A stretch of DNA of 64,000 nucleotides, taken from assembly GCF_003597395.2 (NCBI RefSeq), contig NC_133769.1:50806341-50870340 (forward strand), read 5' to 3'. The stretch comes from Chelonoidis abingdonii (lineage: Eukaryota > Chordata > Testudines > Testudinidae). The translations under genes and the position numbers were made by a program. Below are positions 33,997-44,294 of the stretch, one piece after another (position 1 is the stretch's first letter; each line of letters begins with the position of its first letter). The notes under the pieces are model-generated. The model was given only the letters and a program-made list of their open reading frames with translations, ran no database searches and was not told where the DNA came from.

Positions 33997-34890
33997 AAGA
34001 GTTGCCAACTTTCTAACTGCACAAACCCAAACACCCTTGCTCCTCCCCCTGCCCTCCCCCTTCTCTACGGCTTCTCCAAAGCCCCTCCCCCGCTCACTCC
34101 ATCCCCTGTCCCTCCATCACTCACTTTCCCCCATCCTCACTCACTTTCACCAGGCTGGGGCGCAGGGTTGGGGTGCGGGAGGGGGCGAGGACTCTGGCTG
34201 GGGGTGCGGGCCCTGGGGTGGGGCTGGGGATGAGGGGTTTGGGGTATAGGAGGGGGCTATGGGCTGGGGAAGGAGGTTGGGGTGTGGGAGGAGGTTTGGG
34301 GTGTAGGTTCCAGGAGGGAGTTTTGGTGCAGGAAGGAGCTCAGGATTGGGGAAGGGGGTTGGGGTGGGGGAGGGGGCTCCAGCCTGGGGCTGAGGGGTTC
34401 AGAGTGTGGGAGGCGGCTCAGGGCTGATGCAAGGAGGTGGAGTTCAGGAGGAGATGTGGGCTCTGGGCTGGTGGTGTGTGGCCAAGAGATCTGGAGTGTG
34501 GGAGGAGGCTCTGGGCTAGGGCAGGGGGGGTGGGGTATAGGAGGAGGTTTGGGGTACAGGTTCCAGAAGGGGAGTTTGGGTGCAGGATGGGGTGAGGGGT
34601 GTGAGGTCCCAGCGACACTTACCTCAGGCAGCGCATGTTCCTCCTGCTCTTAGGCTCAGGGGCGGCCAAGTGGATACATGTGCTGTCCCTGCCTGTAGGC
34701 TCTCATTTGCTGCAGTTCCCTGGAGCCACATGGAGCCTGGCCAGGTAAGGAGCCTGCCTTAGCCCCACTGTGCTGCTGACCAGACTTTTAGCAGCCTATT
34801 CAAATGTCCTGGGTTGTTTTCAATAGTCACTGGGAGATCAATACCGATTCCGGTAGACTCCCAGCCAATCCTAGAGGGTTGGCAAACCTA
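33997..34890. mobile_element. GC-rich non-autonomous hAT, 894 bp, nested in the LTR-like repeat
   Basis: Termini AAGAGTTGCCAACTTTCT (33997) and, reverse-complemented, TAGGTTTGCCAACCCTCT (to 34890) match at 13 of 18 positions. An 8-bp target duplication flanks it: GTGTAACT (33989-33996) and GTGTAGCT (34891-34898), one mismatch. The interior is strongly strand-asymmetric and G-rich on the + strand, with imperfect tandem units of the type GGTGTGGGAGGAGG / GCTCTGGGCT. Open frames of 123 and 93 codons inside are repeat artefacts. Confidence 0.75.
34150..34610 (+). repeat. G-rich degenerate minisatellite inside the hAT
   Basis: Imperfect units of about 30-40 bases with GGGGTTGGGGTGTGGGAGGAG and GGGGCTCCAGCCTGGGGCTG phrases recur over 450 bp. 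Runs of three to six G are spaced closely on the + strand, so the strand could form G-quadruplexes. A sister tract lies at 49840-50110 in another element. It has no coding meaning. Confidence 0.6.
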
Positions 34891-35405
34891 GTGTAGCTGT
34901 AAACTGCTGCCGCACTTGGGTTATACTCAAGTCTTGGTTATACTTCAGGGTGACTCCAAATCACCCTCAATCTTAGATTTCCCCCTTGAAATGTATCTCC
35001 TATGCTGCCCAGCCTTCTCCTGGACAATAAAAGATATATTATGTCTGTTATTCCTTTAAGAGAATAATATGCAACTAACTCGCCACCCCAAATGGAGTTT
35101 CCTAGATATTTCCATTTAAACAGACTGAATTAGATACAATAATAAAACAAATTTATTAACAACAAAGGGATAGATTTTAAGTGAGTGCAAGTAATGAGAC
35201 ATAAGAGTGAGGAATGGTTAAAAAGAAAAATAAAGATAAGATGTTTACTAATACCTAACTTAACAGACTATATCAGATTCAAACAAAGTTTGTCATCACA
35301 TGCTTTCAGTCTTACTGACCAAACCCTGTAGGTCAGGGACCTCTTCTCCCAAAGTCCAGTGAATGCTTCCTTTGTCTCTTCAGGTGCAGTGATTGTGATG
35401 GGGAG

Positions 35406-35411
<6 letters not shown>

Positions 35412-35447
<36 letters not shown>
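35412..35447 (+). repeat. (GA)n microsatellite
   Basis: About 18 uninterrupted GA units, within the LTR-like element. Length is likely to vary between individuals and copies. Confidence 0.95.
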
Positions 35448-35449
<2 letters not shown>

Positions 35450-36130
35450 CCCTTGGGGAATATGTCTGTCATTTTTATAGTTTCAGTCCCTCCCTTGAAA
35501 AACATTTCCAGCTGGGCACTCTTCCTGTTTGATTACTCTGTTTACTGCTTAAATGCAAATTAAGCAGAGCACACATTCCTTTGTTTAGGACAGACCTGTT
35601 TGCTAGCCTCAGTTTGGGCAGGGCTGTGGGGTTTGGAACATGTGTTAATAACACTGTATAGTGGTATCTTATAACTTCACATACAGTGTTCCCCAGCATA
35701 TTTTATCAGGTGTTACTGACCAGCAAATTACAAGCTTTCTAATGATACTTTACAAAGCATACTTTGTACAAAGATTATTACAATAGCACATAGGGTGTGA
35801 ATACAGGGGTGTATTCTGTCACAGAGGGTCACTCAAAGGGCCCCTTCAGAGGCTAAATGATGTCAACCCCACTGGATTGGAGCCCAGTGGACTGGGCAGG
35901 GCTGGGGTCCTCTACCACTGACCCACTACTGGGGAGGCTATAGCCATTAGGCCACCAAAGACTCAATTACACCATGTCTGTGACCCTTTCCTGATTGTTT
36001 TTATGAGCTTTCAACCATTTGATCCGTATTAGGTCACGGATTAGTAAAAAGCAAATTTACAATTGTATGCTCAAATGCCATATTTGAAATTTGAAATTCA
36101 TGCTCATTTGGTGAATAAGGTTAGTTACAG

Positions 36131-36471
36131 TGGGCTAGAGCCTCAAGTGCATCTGAACTCCAGTTAGTGCTGGAAACTATTTCCCACCATCTTTCTGCAC
36201 CACCTCTCATCCTGATTTCTGAATTCCAGTTCAGCCCTGATACGCTTTAGAGCAGTGACTGGGAAGCTCCTACTCGTGCTATCTGGAACATCCCAATAGG
36301 CCACTCCAACAGCCCAAGGTTGCCAGTATGCAGAGCACTCCATCCACAATCCCACCCACAGCATGCCCAGTAGGATATGGGGGGCAAAAGTTGTTGGGGT
36401 GGCTGTCCATCCCCTGTGGGCCACAAGATCAGCGTAAGGGGACAGAGTGCGGTCTGAGAATCTGGCCCAAT
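36131..36471. mobile_element. Inverted-repeat element with TGGGCCAGATTCTC-type ends
   Basis: The left end TGGGCTAGAGCCTC (36131) pairs with TGGGCCAGATTCTC, the reverse complement of the right end GAGAATCTGGCCCA (to about 36471), 10 of 14 matching. The interior is unremarkable. A 127-codon frame on the - strand (36164-36547) runs through it and past its end and has no domain signature, so I do not call it a gene. Confidence 0.45.
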
Positions 36472-36659
36472 GTGAATTATGAATTGTTTGTTTGATTATA
36501 ATATTTATAGTTTTAACATTCTGCAGACAAACAATATATTTATCCACTGTAGTAATTCTTGAATAAGGAACAAATGCAAGAATTTCACAAAACTGTCCAT
36601 GGACAATTCAGAAACTGACAAAAAGTGACATTTTAATAAATTATTCATTGCAAATTATT

Positions 36660-37400
36660 CACTCAGCTCTGATAATGGAGATAGTTGAGATTGGCTATTG
36701 CTTTCATCTTTGCTTTCTCACAAGGATAAGTAATGACTGCGTATCAGCACTGAAGGGAATGTGAAAGATGCAGTGAAAAACGCCTTCCCAATAAAATACA
36801 GACAGCATTGCGGAATTCACTGCTGTTATACACTGATGTAAAACATGCAGTCCCAATGAAGCTAGCAATGTTTATAAAGCTGAGAAGTCTCTTAAGACAG
36901 CACAAGGATTTAAATAGGTTTTTAGTACTTTTTCTTGTCTTGTCACCCACTCCACCCCTGTGGCAGCTAGCTAGCTACCTTCCATGGGGAAAATGGTCCT
37001 TCTTTCCTTGCACAATGACTTCAAATTTAAAACGTCAAAGCCTTTTAAAATATATTAAAAGCCATTTTAATTTGCCCCCTTTTCTTTCAACAGTCCAGCA
37101 AGGCCTCTCTGGCTCCACATATTGCTGTCTGATTCGCTCCCTGTTTCCCATTCACTCCGCTATGGCATTTTATTTCCCACAGAGGATATTTTCTAAAGGG
37201 CCAACCTGTTCAGGAGCATATTATCTAGGTCAGTGGAGGATCCCAGCAGAATCTGCCATTCATAAAAGGGCTGTTTTCTGTCCCTTATATCAATCTCTGT
37301 TTTCTGTACTGATTGGGTGTCTACTGTCATAGTCTTGCTTTGACTCAAAGGAGAAGACTGGTCGCCCTCCAAATCTCAATGATGTTACTCCTAGATTAGC
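36660..37400. other. Repeat-free block; candidate conserved non-coding element
   Basis: Includes TGATTCGCTCCCTGTTTCCC near 37128 and TCACTCCGCTATGGCATTTT near 37152, followed by AGGATATTTTCTAAAGG, and GCAGTCCCAATGAAGCTAGC near 36848. There are no transposon relics for over 700 bp. A 174-codon frame (36808-37332, +) spans it but starts and ends arbitrarily, lacks family features, and is more likely a chance frame through unique sequence. Confidence 0.27.
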
Positions 37401-37424
37401 CCATAGGAGTCATTTTGAAAGTAA

Positions 37425-37565
37425 CATTCCCTATTTTATAAACAGGGAAACTGAGGCACGGAGCTATAAAGTGCCTTGCCTAAGGTCATGCAGGAATTTT
37501 CTAGCACTCCAGGAACAGAATCTAAATCTTAAAATGTCCAGTGCTATGCCTTAACTGCACAACAT
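37425..37565 (+). repeat. MIR-like SINE fragment
   Basis: TAAACAGGGAAACTGAGGCA (37439 onward), then AAAGTGCCTTGCCTAAGGTC and ATGCAGGAATTTT, follow the MIR-type order 'ggggaaactgaggcacagag ... gacttgcccaaggtcacacag'. Both ends have decayed. Unlike the other three MIR-like copies in the window, no foldback interrupts it. Confidence 0.6.
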
Positions 37566-38880
37566 CCTTACTTCCCAACAATAACATAGCTTTCCAACCC
37601 TTTAATGAACAGTTATCTCATTAGTTGGTATGTCATTCTTTCCAGCTGAGTTTAGACCATTATGTGTTTGTGCTTTTAGAATTTTTTTGAACTAGTCAAA
37701 AGACTGGCACAGCTGTTCACGTGAGGGGCTTTTCTCACCCTCAGCAATGTTCCATGGACTTTTCGTGTTTGTTTACAACTGTGGTCCTGTAGCTTACATC
37801 TAACGCTGCACCAAGATGAGCAGATAAAAACAGTTGCAAAGATTGTTAGCTCAAACAAATTGAACTTATCCAAGATTTTCCTCTTAAAAGCTTAGATAGG
37901 CTTGAATCAGCAAATACCGTGCATCATCTTAACACTTGGGCACAAAAGCAGAAATAATAACAAGCACTGGTTGAAGAGGGAAAAGCTGAATTTGATACAT
38001 TATCCAGCTGAAAAAACAGCCTGGAAATTTGCTTTATAAAACTCACCTTACAGAATTTCACCTAATAAACCACATGCGTACACCGTACTAAATCTTTTTC
38101 AATTTCAAAGCATCATCACAGAATGCCATTTTTAATCACATTCCTGATGAACACTTTGTCCTGTTTCGGAGGGACATGCACATTATTTATGAACAGATTT
38201 TCTTCTTTTTCTTGTGTTTACCTTTACAGTTTAAACTAAAATGGTTCAGAATAGGGATCTGTGAGCCATCTGGGACAAAATCAGATTAAACATGAACCTT
38301 TGCCCAAAACTGGAACCAAACCCTAAATGATTTTTTTGAGGTTTGAAAAAAATCCAGTTAGCTTTATAAAGAAATGTATTTCTTATTTTCACACACCTCT
38401 ATAATTGCAGGTTCCATTTGGCACTGACAACAGAAGTGCTGAAAACAACTAGAAAGATTATTCCTGTAGAATTGCCAGCCCATTTCTGCAGCCTCAAGAG
38501 GTATGGACTCTTTGAATATAGATCAGACTGCATATTGTTTGTCCAAATCAAACTAACACTTTTCATATCACAAGTCGAGAATCAGTGTAATCTCCACTTT
38601 CCTGTACCCACAGGGACTTCTAAAATACCCATGAGTGCATCCGATTGTCATACTGGGAGATCGTTGCCTGGCAGATGATACATTGCATCATTCAATCCAC
38701 ATTTCTGCTTCTGCAGTGTCATATCTGTGGGTGGCACTGGGCTCTCTCATATATATACTCCTAAAAATGTGGAAACCAATGGCTAGCAAAATTTCTGATT
38801 TCTTCTGAGCTCCCATGCTCATCTGTGTTCTGAGAGGGCCATTTCTTGTTTTATGAATTGCTGTATCCTGTCTCTTCTTT
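37566..38880. other. Unannotated sequence
   Basis: No gene recognised. Around 38240-38350 a diverged repeat with AAACTGGAACCAAACCC words is possible. An 86-codon frame (38418-38678, +) follows an ATAATTGCAG acceptor-like site but lacks family features and a clear donor. Confidence 0.35.
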
Positions 38881-39720
38881 TTTTAAAGCTCAATTTTATA
38901 CTAAAATACTAGGAATGATCTTGTGATTTCTACCGTTACCAAATTGATCCATGCAACAATTTGCTTAATTTTTTTTAATTAACAGAATTATATCTTTTAA
39001 CCAAAAATAAACACTCTTTAAGATATTTACTGTTTAAGACTAAGTAAATGTATTTAATTAAAAGAAGTTTCCTTTGTGATGTGTTAATTAGCAAACAGCT
39101 TAGACATACAATTTAGAGCTTTGTATAGGCTACAGGTCACTCTTGGTTCAGTCAGGTCAGAATCTGCAGACTTACCATTTAGCAGGTTTCCAGGTCGAGA
39201 TGTACCTTGGCAAAGAGAATCCCTTTGTAGTAGCCGGTCCTAGAAGAAAATTGGAAAGGGTGTTGAGTGTGCTCCCCAGTGGGTAATGTTTAGCATTGAA
39301 AAAAATCCACTGTGAAGGAGCTTGCAGAGCTGTACTGCTGTGCTGAGGAGATTTTCTGAAAGAGTAGAGTTGGTATAAAAGGACCGAATAATAATGTACT
39401 ATATTGATTCTACATTAATGACAACAGTGATTCACTTTTTTCCTGTATTTTGTTTGTTTTCTGTGTACATGCTTTCTGCATGAGGACTGTTTCCATGATC
39501 TTTCAGAGTGATTCAGACACTAAGCATAGACCCGGTATAAATCAGAGATGAAGCTAATTGCTTTGATTAATTTCAGGTCTCTTTTAACAGTACTAGCTGA
39601 AATGATCCAAGTTTATCAAACTTCTACCTGTAAATGCTCTGATAAGCTTGAACAGTCAACTTCCATTGTTTCAATGTTTCAGTGTCATCACTTAGTAGTA
39701 GACATATGAAAAAACCCTGA
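38881..39720. other. Repeat-free AT-rich block around the candidate exon
   Basis: TTTTTTAATTAACAG near 38974, TTTAATTAAAAG near 39053 and GTTAATTAGCAAAC near 39083 are paired homeodomain-like sites, followed by TTGATTAATTTCAGG near 39562. No transposon relic is recognised over about 800 bp. The candidate exon at 39176-39239 lies inside. Sequence of this kind usually surrounds conserved exons or enhancers; that is inference. Confidence 0.3.
39176..39239 (-). other. Candidate 64-nt spliced exon, gene unknown
   Basis: On the - strand a polypyrimidine tract ends in TTTTCTTCTAG (acceptor AG at 39241-39240), with a branch-like CACTCAAC about 25 bases upstream. The exon begins GACCGGCTACTACAAAGG and ends CCTGCTAAATG, followed by a near-consensus donor GTAAGTCTG (from 39175). 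Two frames are open throughout: one reads DRLLQRDSLCQGTSRPGNLL plus N, the other PATTKGFSLPRYISTWKPAK. The third ends at a TAA. At 64 nt it would shift frame if skipped. I do not recognise the protein; it could be a small coding exon, a 5' UTR exon or a lncRNA exon of a minus-strand gene with very long introns, or a chance pairing of splice sites. Confidence 0.4.
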
Positions 39721-40430
39721 CTCTGACCTTGAATGGTGATCACAGAGCTATGCTTTTTTGAATATTCTTAACCATGTCCCAAGTGAAAACCAAAAAGATT
39801 GTGTGCCTGTTTAAAAATAAATTAAATAAAGGAAAAGAAAACACTAAGGTGGATTGTCACATTGATGCCTCGAACAGCTAAATATTTTATTACATGAGAA
39901 ATGACATGCAACTTATTTCTATCAATTTGCTTTGTTTGCTTTTTTTATTTCACTTTTTGTTTTAAAGTGCTGTTCAAGAAGGTGCTTGTTAAAACAGTCT
40001 CCTGGCAGGCTGTTTTCCCCCAAACCATTGGAAAAGGTAGGAAGTGGGATGGAGATGGCAGAAACTGAATGATGACTTTAAATTGACTGACAACATCGTT
40101 CCCTATTATTACTGCCTTGTAGACTGCCAAAGAACTAATGTACTTCAGACATCTAACGTAATTAATTCAGAACCACAAATCTGAATCACAAATTTACAGT
40201 ATATGTGTGGATTCAGCAGGAAAAGAAAATATGGTCTGGAGCAGAAAAATATCCTTTTGCATAGCTACCTCTAATTTTAAACAGGGTATAAATTAAACAT
40301 TCTTTGATAATAATATGCAATGACAGCATAATCATATGCTAACATTTAATCACCTTTTATATACAATATTACTCTGATTCTTCTTTAAATTTTTATGTTG
40401 TATATTGCTGTACATTTTTCTTGCTGATTG
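39721..40430. other. Unannotated AT-rich sequence
   Basis: No gene or repeat recognised. Short T-rich tracts near 39930-39960. Confidence 0.4.
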
Positions 40431-41010
40431 ATTCTCTTTATTACTACTGATTTTATTTATGCTGCTAATTTTTTTTCCTAAGCATATATTTTAATGAGTA
40501 GTTTTGTTCAGCTAACGTCTATGGAATAAGAGAATTCAGCACACCTGCCTAAATAAGATGCTTGAGATCACTGAGGAAAGAAATTGACATTTTACTTTAC
40601 CCTCAGCATGGAGCCAGGGGCAAAGTTTGATCTGAAAACTTGCAAATTAACCAAAACTGTCACTCAGGAGTTATGGGCCTGAATGCTGCAAAATATGTTC
40701 TTTGAAGTCCTCATTTCAGCAAAATTATTAAAAACTTTAAATCTAATTAAAATTGTAACTGCATTCCCATTTTTCAAAATCTCTATATCCTCAGGGCCAA
40801 TTGGGATGAGTAAATTCGCACCCTCCTCTCTGCAGCACACTGAACTGCTCCTGCAGCAATATCAGATCATTACCATCTCCCCAGCTGAGAGGGAGCAGCC
40901 ATTATCATGCAGCATTATTAATCTTCTTGTCTTATCAACTTGCAAATCACAAGCCATTGAGCCTTATGGCATGGTTCTGGGTCCATAGTTATTCATTTTG
41001 TAGGTCTACC
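40431..41010. other. Repeat-free block; candidate conserved non-coding element
   Basis: Contains CAGCCATTATCATGCAGCAT near 40897 followed by TATTAATCTTCTTGTC, and TTAATTTTTTTT-like tracts upstream. The sequence has high complexity, no transposon relic and no convincing coding frame; a 101-codon frame (40683-40988) has no family signature. Regulatory function is inference. Confidence 0.28.
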
Positions 41011-42040
41011 TAGCCTTTGAGTCTCCTTAATCACCTGAAGATTGTCAGTCTCTTACCTCGGCCTGCCCCTGTGGCCCTTCTCAGCTCCTGTGAAAAGTCC
41101 ATGATGTTCTCTCAAAAAGAGACCTTTTTATTTTTTAAAAAAAAGAGAGAGAGAGAGAAGGAGACAGTAAGGAGGATAAATTTCATTAATGGATGTGAAT
41201 TAACATCCTACTGCCAAGAGCTGACCCTTTCTCCTGACATGTACGTCTAAGTCATTCTTGTCACTCTTTCCCCTATTAATATTCTGAAAAAGACAGTACA
41301 TTGAAGAGAATAGAATAAGATAGTTCCCTTAAACAGGCACTGTTGACCTTAGGTTGGGGATTTTTCTTTAATTTGCTTTTCTTAAAAATAAAATATTAAT
41401 CATATTGGAAAAGGCAAGCAGAGTTCCTTTACATTTTTCAATATATTCCATTTATAATATTCCATTCATTAAATTAAGTCATTCAACATTTTGAATATTT
41501 TTTTTAAGTGCCAAAGGAAAATAGAAATGTAATTTCCATGGGAAAGTAGATAAGACAGACTAAGGTACCCTGATGACAACTCCTGTTTCTACCAACTTCA
41601 ATTCAAGTGTCACAAACACCAGTTTGGGAATGTTTAATGTCTGTTGATTACTCTATAGTTTGGAGGAAAGTGTTTAGCTCAATGAAATAATTCAATAGAT
41701 TATTTTTCATTTTAATATTTCAATAAAACTCCCTTTCAAGGTAACATTCTACCCCAATCTTTGGTAGGTAATAACAATATTAGAACTTGCTTATTTTAAT
41801 TGCTAGTTGTGATATGCTGTATGTGTGTTTATGAGCAGGAAAGAGGCTATAACACAAATCAAAACTAGTGGTACAAATTAAGGTTTACTCAAATTGCATT
41901 CAATATACAGAAATGTGCAGATATTTTTTAAACTGTGCCTCATTTTAAGGGGTAACATTAACCACCATTATCTTGTAACATTATAACATTATGACTCATA
42001 ACTGAAATCATTTTGCATAGTAAAAAGATATCATATGCCA
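41011..42040. other. Unannotated AT-rich sequence
   Basis: A short (GA)n tract lies near 41143-41158. Otherwise nothing recognised. Confidence 0.4.
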
Positions 42041-42330
42041 ATAATCACCTGGCAGAAATCTTTGCCCTTCTTTCATTCCATAAAGAAGGTAAATCAACTG
42101 AGGAACTGTGAAATAAATATACAAGGGGACAATGTGTGTAGTGGATAAATGCATTAGCTTTTCTTCTCTAGAGGCCTATGTCGAATTTTGTTTTGCGCCA
42201 CAAGTGAAATGAGTGTGGCAGTCTCGACTAAATCTGTAGTGAATACAAAGCCACACAGAAAACATACTACACGATTTAGCACAGCTGGCAGCTTCTGCTG
42301 AGCACAGGTCCAAAACTAAAATATCTGGGG
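42041..42330. other. Short repeat-free block; candidate conserved non-coding element
   Basis: TGTCGAATTTTGTTTTGCGC near 42179 and GCAGTCTCGACTAAATCTGT near 42219 retain CpG dinucleotides, unusual for an AT-rich, methylated vertebrate background. This could mean recent origin or constraint. No gene. Confidence 0.2.
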
Positions 42331-42539
42331 AGATTTCCAGTCAAAACGGAAGTGCATGTGCAGATTTATGTGAGGTAGCTTGCATGGTGCATGTCAATAA
42401 GCTGTTACTATTATGAGCACTAAAATCCACAAAATTCATACGAAGTAAAGGAAATATGGTTTTAATTAATTTAGAAGCTGGTAGGTGGAGAGTTGGATTT
42501 GATAATTTAGCTGAGCAAGTGGAGTTTATATTCCAGAAA

Positions 42540-42612
42540 AAAGTATAAGGGGCCAAATTAATCTCTGGTGTTAACTCCAGTGAAGTCAATGAGGTTTCAC
42601 AAGAGATTAAGC
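42540..42612. repeat. Short foldback, ATTAATCTC type
   Basis: CCAAATTAATCTCTGGTGTT and AGAGATTAAGCTGACC are partly complementary around a CCAGTGAAGTCAATGAGG centre. It is a member of the dispersed family with a 'gaagtcaatgg' core. Confidence 0.45.
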
Positions 42613-43046
42613 TGACCCATGAAGTTTACTATGCACGTGATTTCTCAGCTGAACAGTTGCTACTCGCAACGGAAATAAAAAGGAAAACTTAGATGAAAAT
42701 ACAAGCAATATCAATATTAAAAGCATCAAAATCTGACTGGCCAGCCAGCACTATTTATTTTCATATTCTAGCACAGGGATCTCAAACTCAAATCACCACG
42801 AGGGCCACATGAGGGCTAGTACATTGGCCCGAGGACCGCACCACTGACACCTTTTAATACAATGATACAAAAGTATAGTCCAAAATGAAGAGTAACACAG
42901 TACGCTATTAAAAGTCAATGTATTAACTTTTTAAAAACCGCAATGCAAAAAGTCAGTGCTAATTTTGACAGTCTTTTCATTTTTGGCCACTTGGCTGGCA
43001 GCGTTAATTTGTTAATTGAATGAGTTAAAAAATGTTTCTGTCAAGC

Positions 43047-43400
43047 TGTGATGGGATGTCCATCCCACACGAGCCCTGAGTGGGTAAATGTGGGCTAGAA
43101 AGGGCCAATTAACCTTATATGTTGTACCTGGAGGGAAGCCAGGGATTGATAAGAAATAATGGAAGATAAAGCCCAGCATGGGGAAGACCTGGGCTAGGAT
43201 GATAAAGCCAGGAAGTGACAGCAGGAAGAAGGCTGCAGGGTGGAGGTCTCCAACCACTCCCTAGAGGGAAAGGGAGTTGGCTAGATACAAGGAGGAGGTC
43301 AGGAGGAGAGTAAACCCCGTGGTTCTGTCCTGGATTAGGGATTCTTACAAGAGGCCTAAAAGAGTGGAGTACCCATTAGGAGGTGCTCCTGCAGTGAGTG
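43047..43400 (+). repeat. LTR-like repeat (TGTGATGGG start) within the hAT
   Basis: Starts TGTGATGGGATGTCCATCCC and continues GGGCCAATTAACCTTATATG, GGAGGGAAGCCAGGGA, then GAGGTGCTCCTGCAGTGAGT. I recall this opening and order from turtle repeats, tentatively LTR-derived. It interrupts the hAT (element sequence before 43046 and after about 43440). The right end and target duplication are not resolved. Confidence 0.4.
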
Positions 43401-43512
43401 GCCCCATTTACACAGGTCTGCAAATGTACCTTGTAATTTCAGTCCAGCAGCGTTCTTTCTAATTTATGCTTCTTCACCAGTACTATATTCTGCAACTGGA
43501 GTTTAGGGTCTT

Positions 43513-43575
43513 GTCTAATTCCCATTGAAATCAATAGAAAGAATGTCATTGACTTCAGTGGGGGTTGGATTAGAC
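43513..43575. repeat. Foldback with GTCTAATCC arms
   Basis: GTCTAATTCCCATTGAAATC (43513 onward) pairs with the reverse complement of CAGTGGGGGTTGGATTAGAC (ending 43575), allowing small gaps; the inner parts TTGAAATCAAT and ATTGACTTCAG also pair. A clear member of the 'cattgacttcaatgg' foldback family, sitting inside a hAT element. Confidence 0.6.
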
Positions 43576-44294
43576 TCATAGCCAAAAGTTCTGCTGATGA
43601 TGCATAAGCAAGAATAGCATACAGCTCATGCTCACCCTCCCTTCCCCTATTCCAACTCCTTCCCCAAATCCCTACCCTGGCCCCGCCTCTTCTCCGCCTC
43701 CTCCCCTGAGCGTACTGTGTCCCCGCTCCTCCCCACGCCCTCCTAGAAAGTCCTAAGCGCCACCAAACAGTTGTTTGGTGGCGGGAAGCGCTGGGAGGTA
43801 GGTGGAGAAGCGGGGACATGGCAAGCTGGGGTGGGGAGGGCCGGAGGCGGGGAGTCAGCACCTATGGTGGGCCGCAGGAAATAGCGTGCGGCCCGTGTGT
43901 TTGAGACCCCTGTTTTAGCACTACTACAATACGCTAAGTTTCTCAAACGGACCAAGCACTTTACAAGAGCTTCTATGCAGCAGCAAAAATCATAGAATTC
44001 ACCTAGTGCATGATGCTGCTTAGGAAAGTTGGAATTGCAATACTGGATCATCTCAGTGGACCATCTCATCCTGTATCAGATGCTTCAGACAGAGGTGCTA
44101 GAATCCCCGTAATGGATAGTTATGGAATAAACCTTGTTGTTTGGTTAATATCCTGACACAAGAGGGCTTATATTATTTTTATCCCTTCAAGTGTCACTAT
44201 TGATGTTCCTATCTTTATAAACTTTATATTCCGATTGATAAATGTATGTTATTGACTTATTGGTGTTAAAAAAAAGGTAACATTCTGAACCATT

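Larger units (their letters stand above)
33743..35985 (-). mobile_element. LTR-like composite element, interrupted by a hAT
   Basis: The outer left end TGTGATGGGGTATACAAACC (33743) and, at 35822, a right boundary whose reverse complement begins TGTGACAGAATACACCCCTG show TG...CA-type termini as in LTRs. Read on the - strand the body from 35822 leftward contains a (CT)n run, then AATAAATTTG-like and ACAATAAAAG sequence (here as CAATAAAAGATATA near 35024). Flank 35823-35985 (GGGCCCCTTCAGAGGC) looks like a further repeat. Boundaries and the number of elements involved are uncertain, no internal coding domains exist, and no target duplication was found. It is a dead repeat, at most a solo LTR. Confidence 0.45.
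42774..43912. mobile_element. hAT element, 1139 bp, with nested insertions
   Basis: Termini CAGGGATCTCAAACTCA (42774) and, reverse-complemented, CAGGGGTCTCAAACACA (to 43912) match at 15 of 17 positions. Flanking 8-bp duplications are TTCTAGCA (42766-42773) and TTTTAGCA (43913-43920). The right third is GC-rich and holds a perfect 12-bp hairpin, CGCCACCAAACA (43758-43769) with TGTTTGGTGGCG (43772-43783). Two later insertions are recognisable inside: a TGTGATGGGATG-type repeat from 43047 and a foldback at 43513-43575. No transposase survives; the 140- and 108-codon frames are incidental. Confidence 0.8.

Noticed and set aside
34037..34653. Frames of 84-123 codons, Gly-rich
   Set aside because: Translations of a G-rich minisatellite within a hAT; all frames look similarly repetitive.
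36164..36547. 127-codon frame on the minus strand
   Set aside because: Covers an inverted-repeat element and its flank; no family similarity recognised.
36808..37332. 174-codon frame on the plus strand
   Set aside because: No recognisable domain, no splice or promoter context, and it crosses sequence that looks like unique non-coding DNA. Kept only as a conserved-block candidate.
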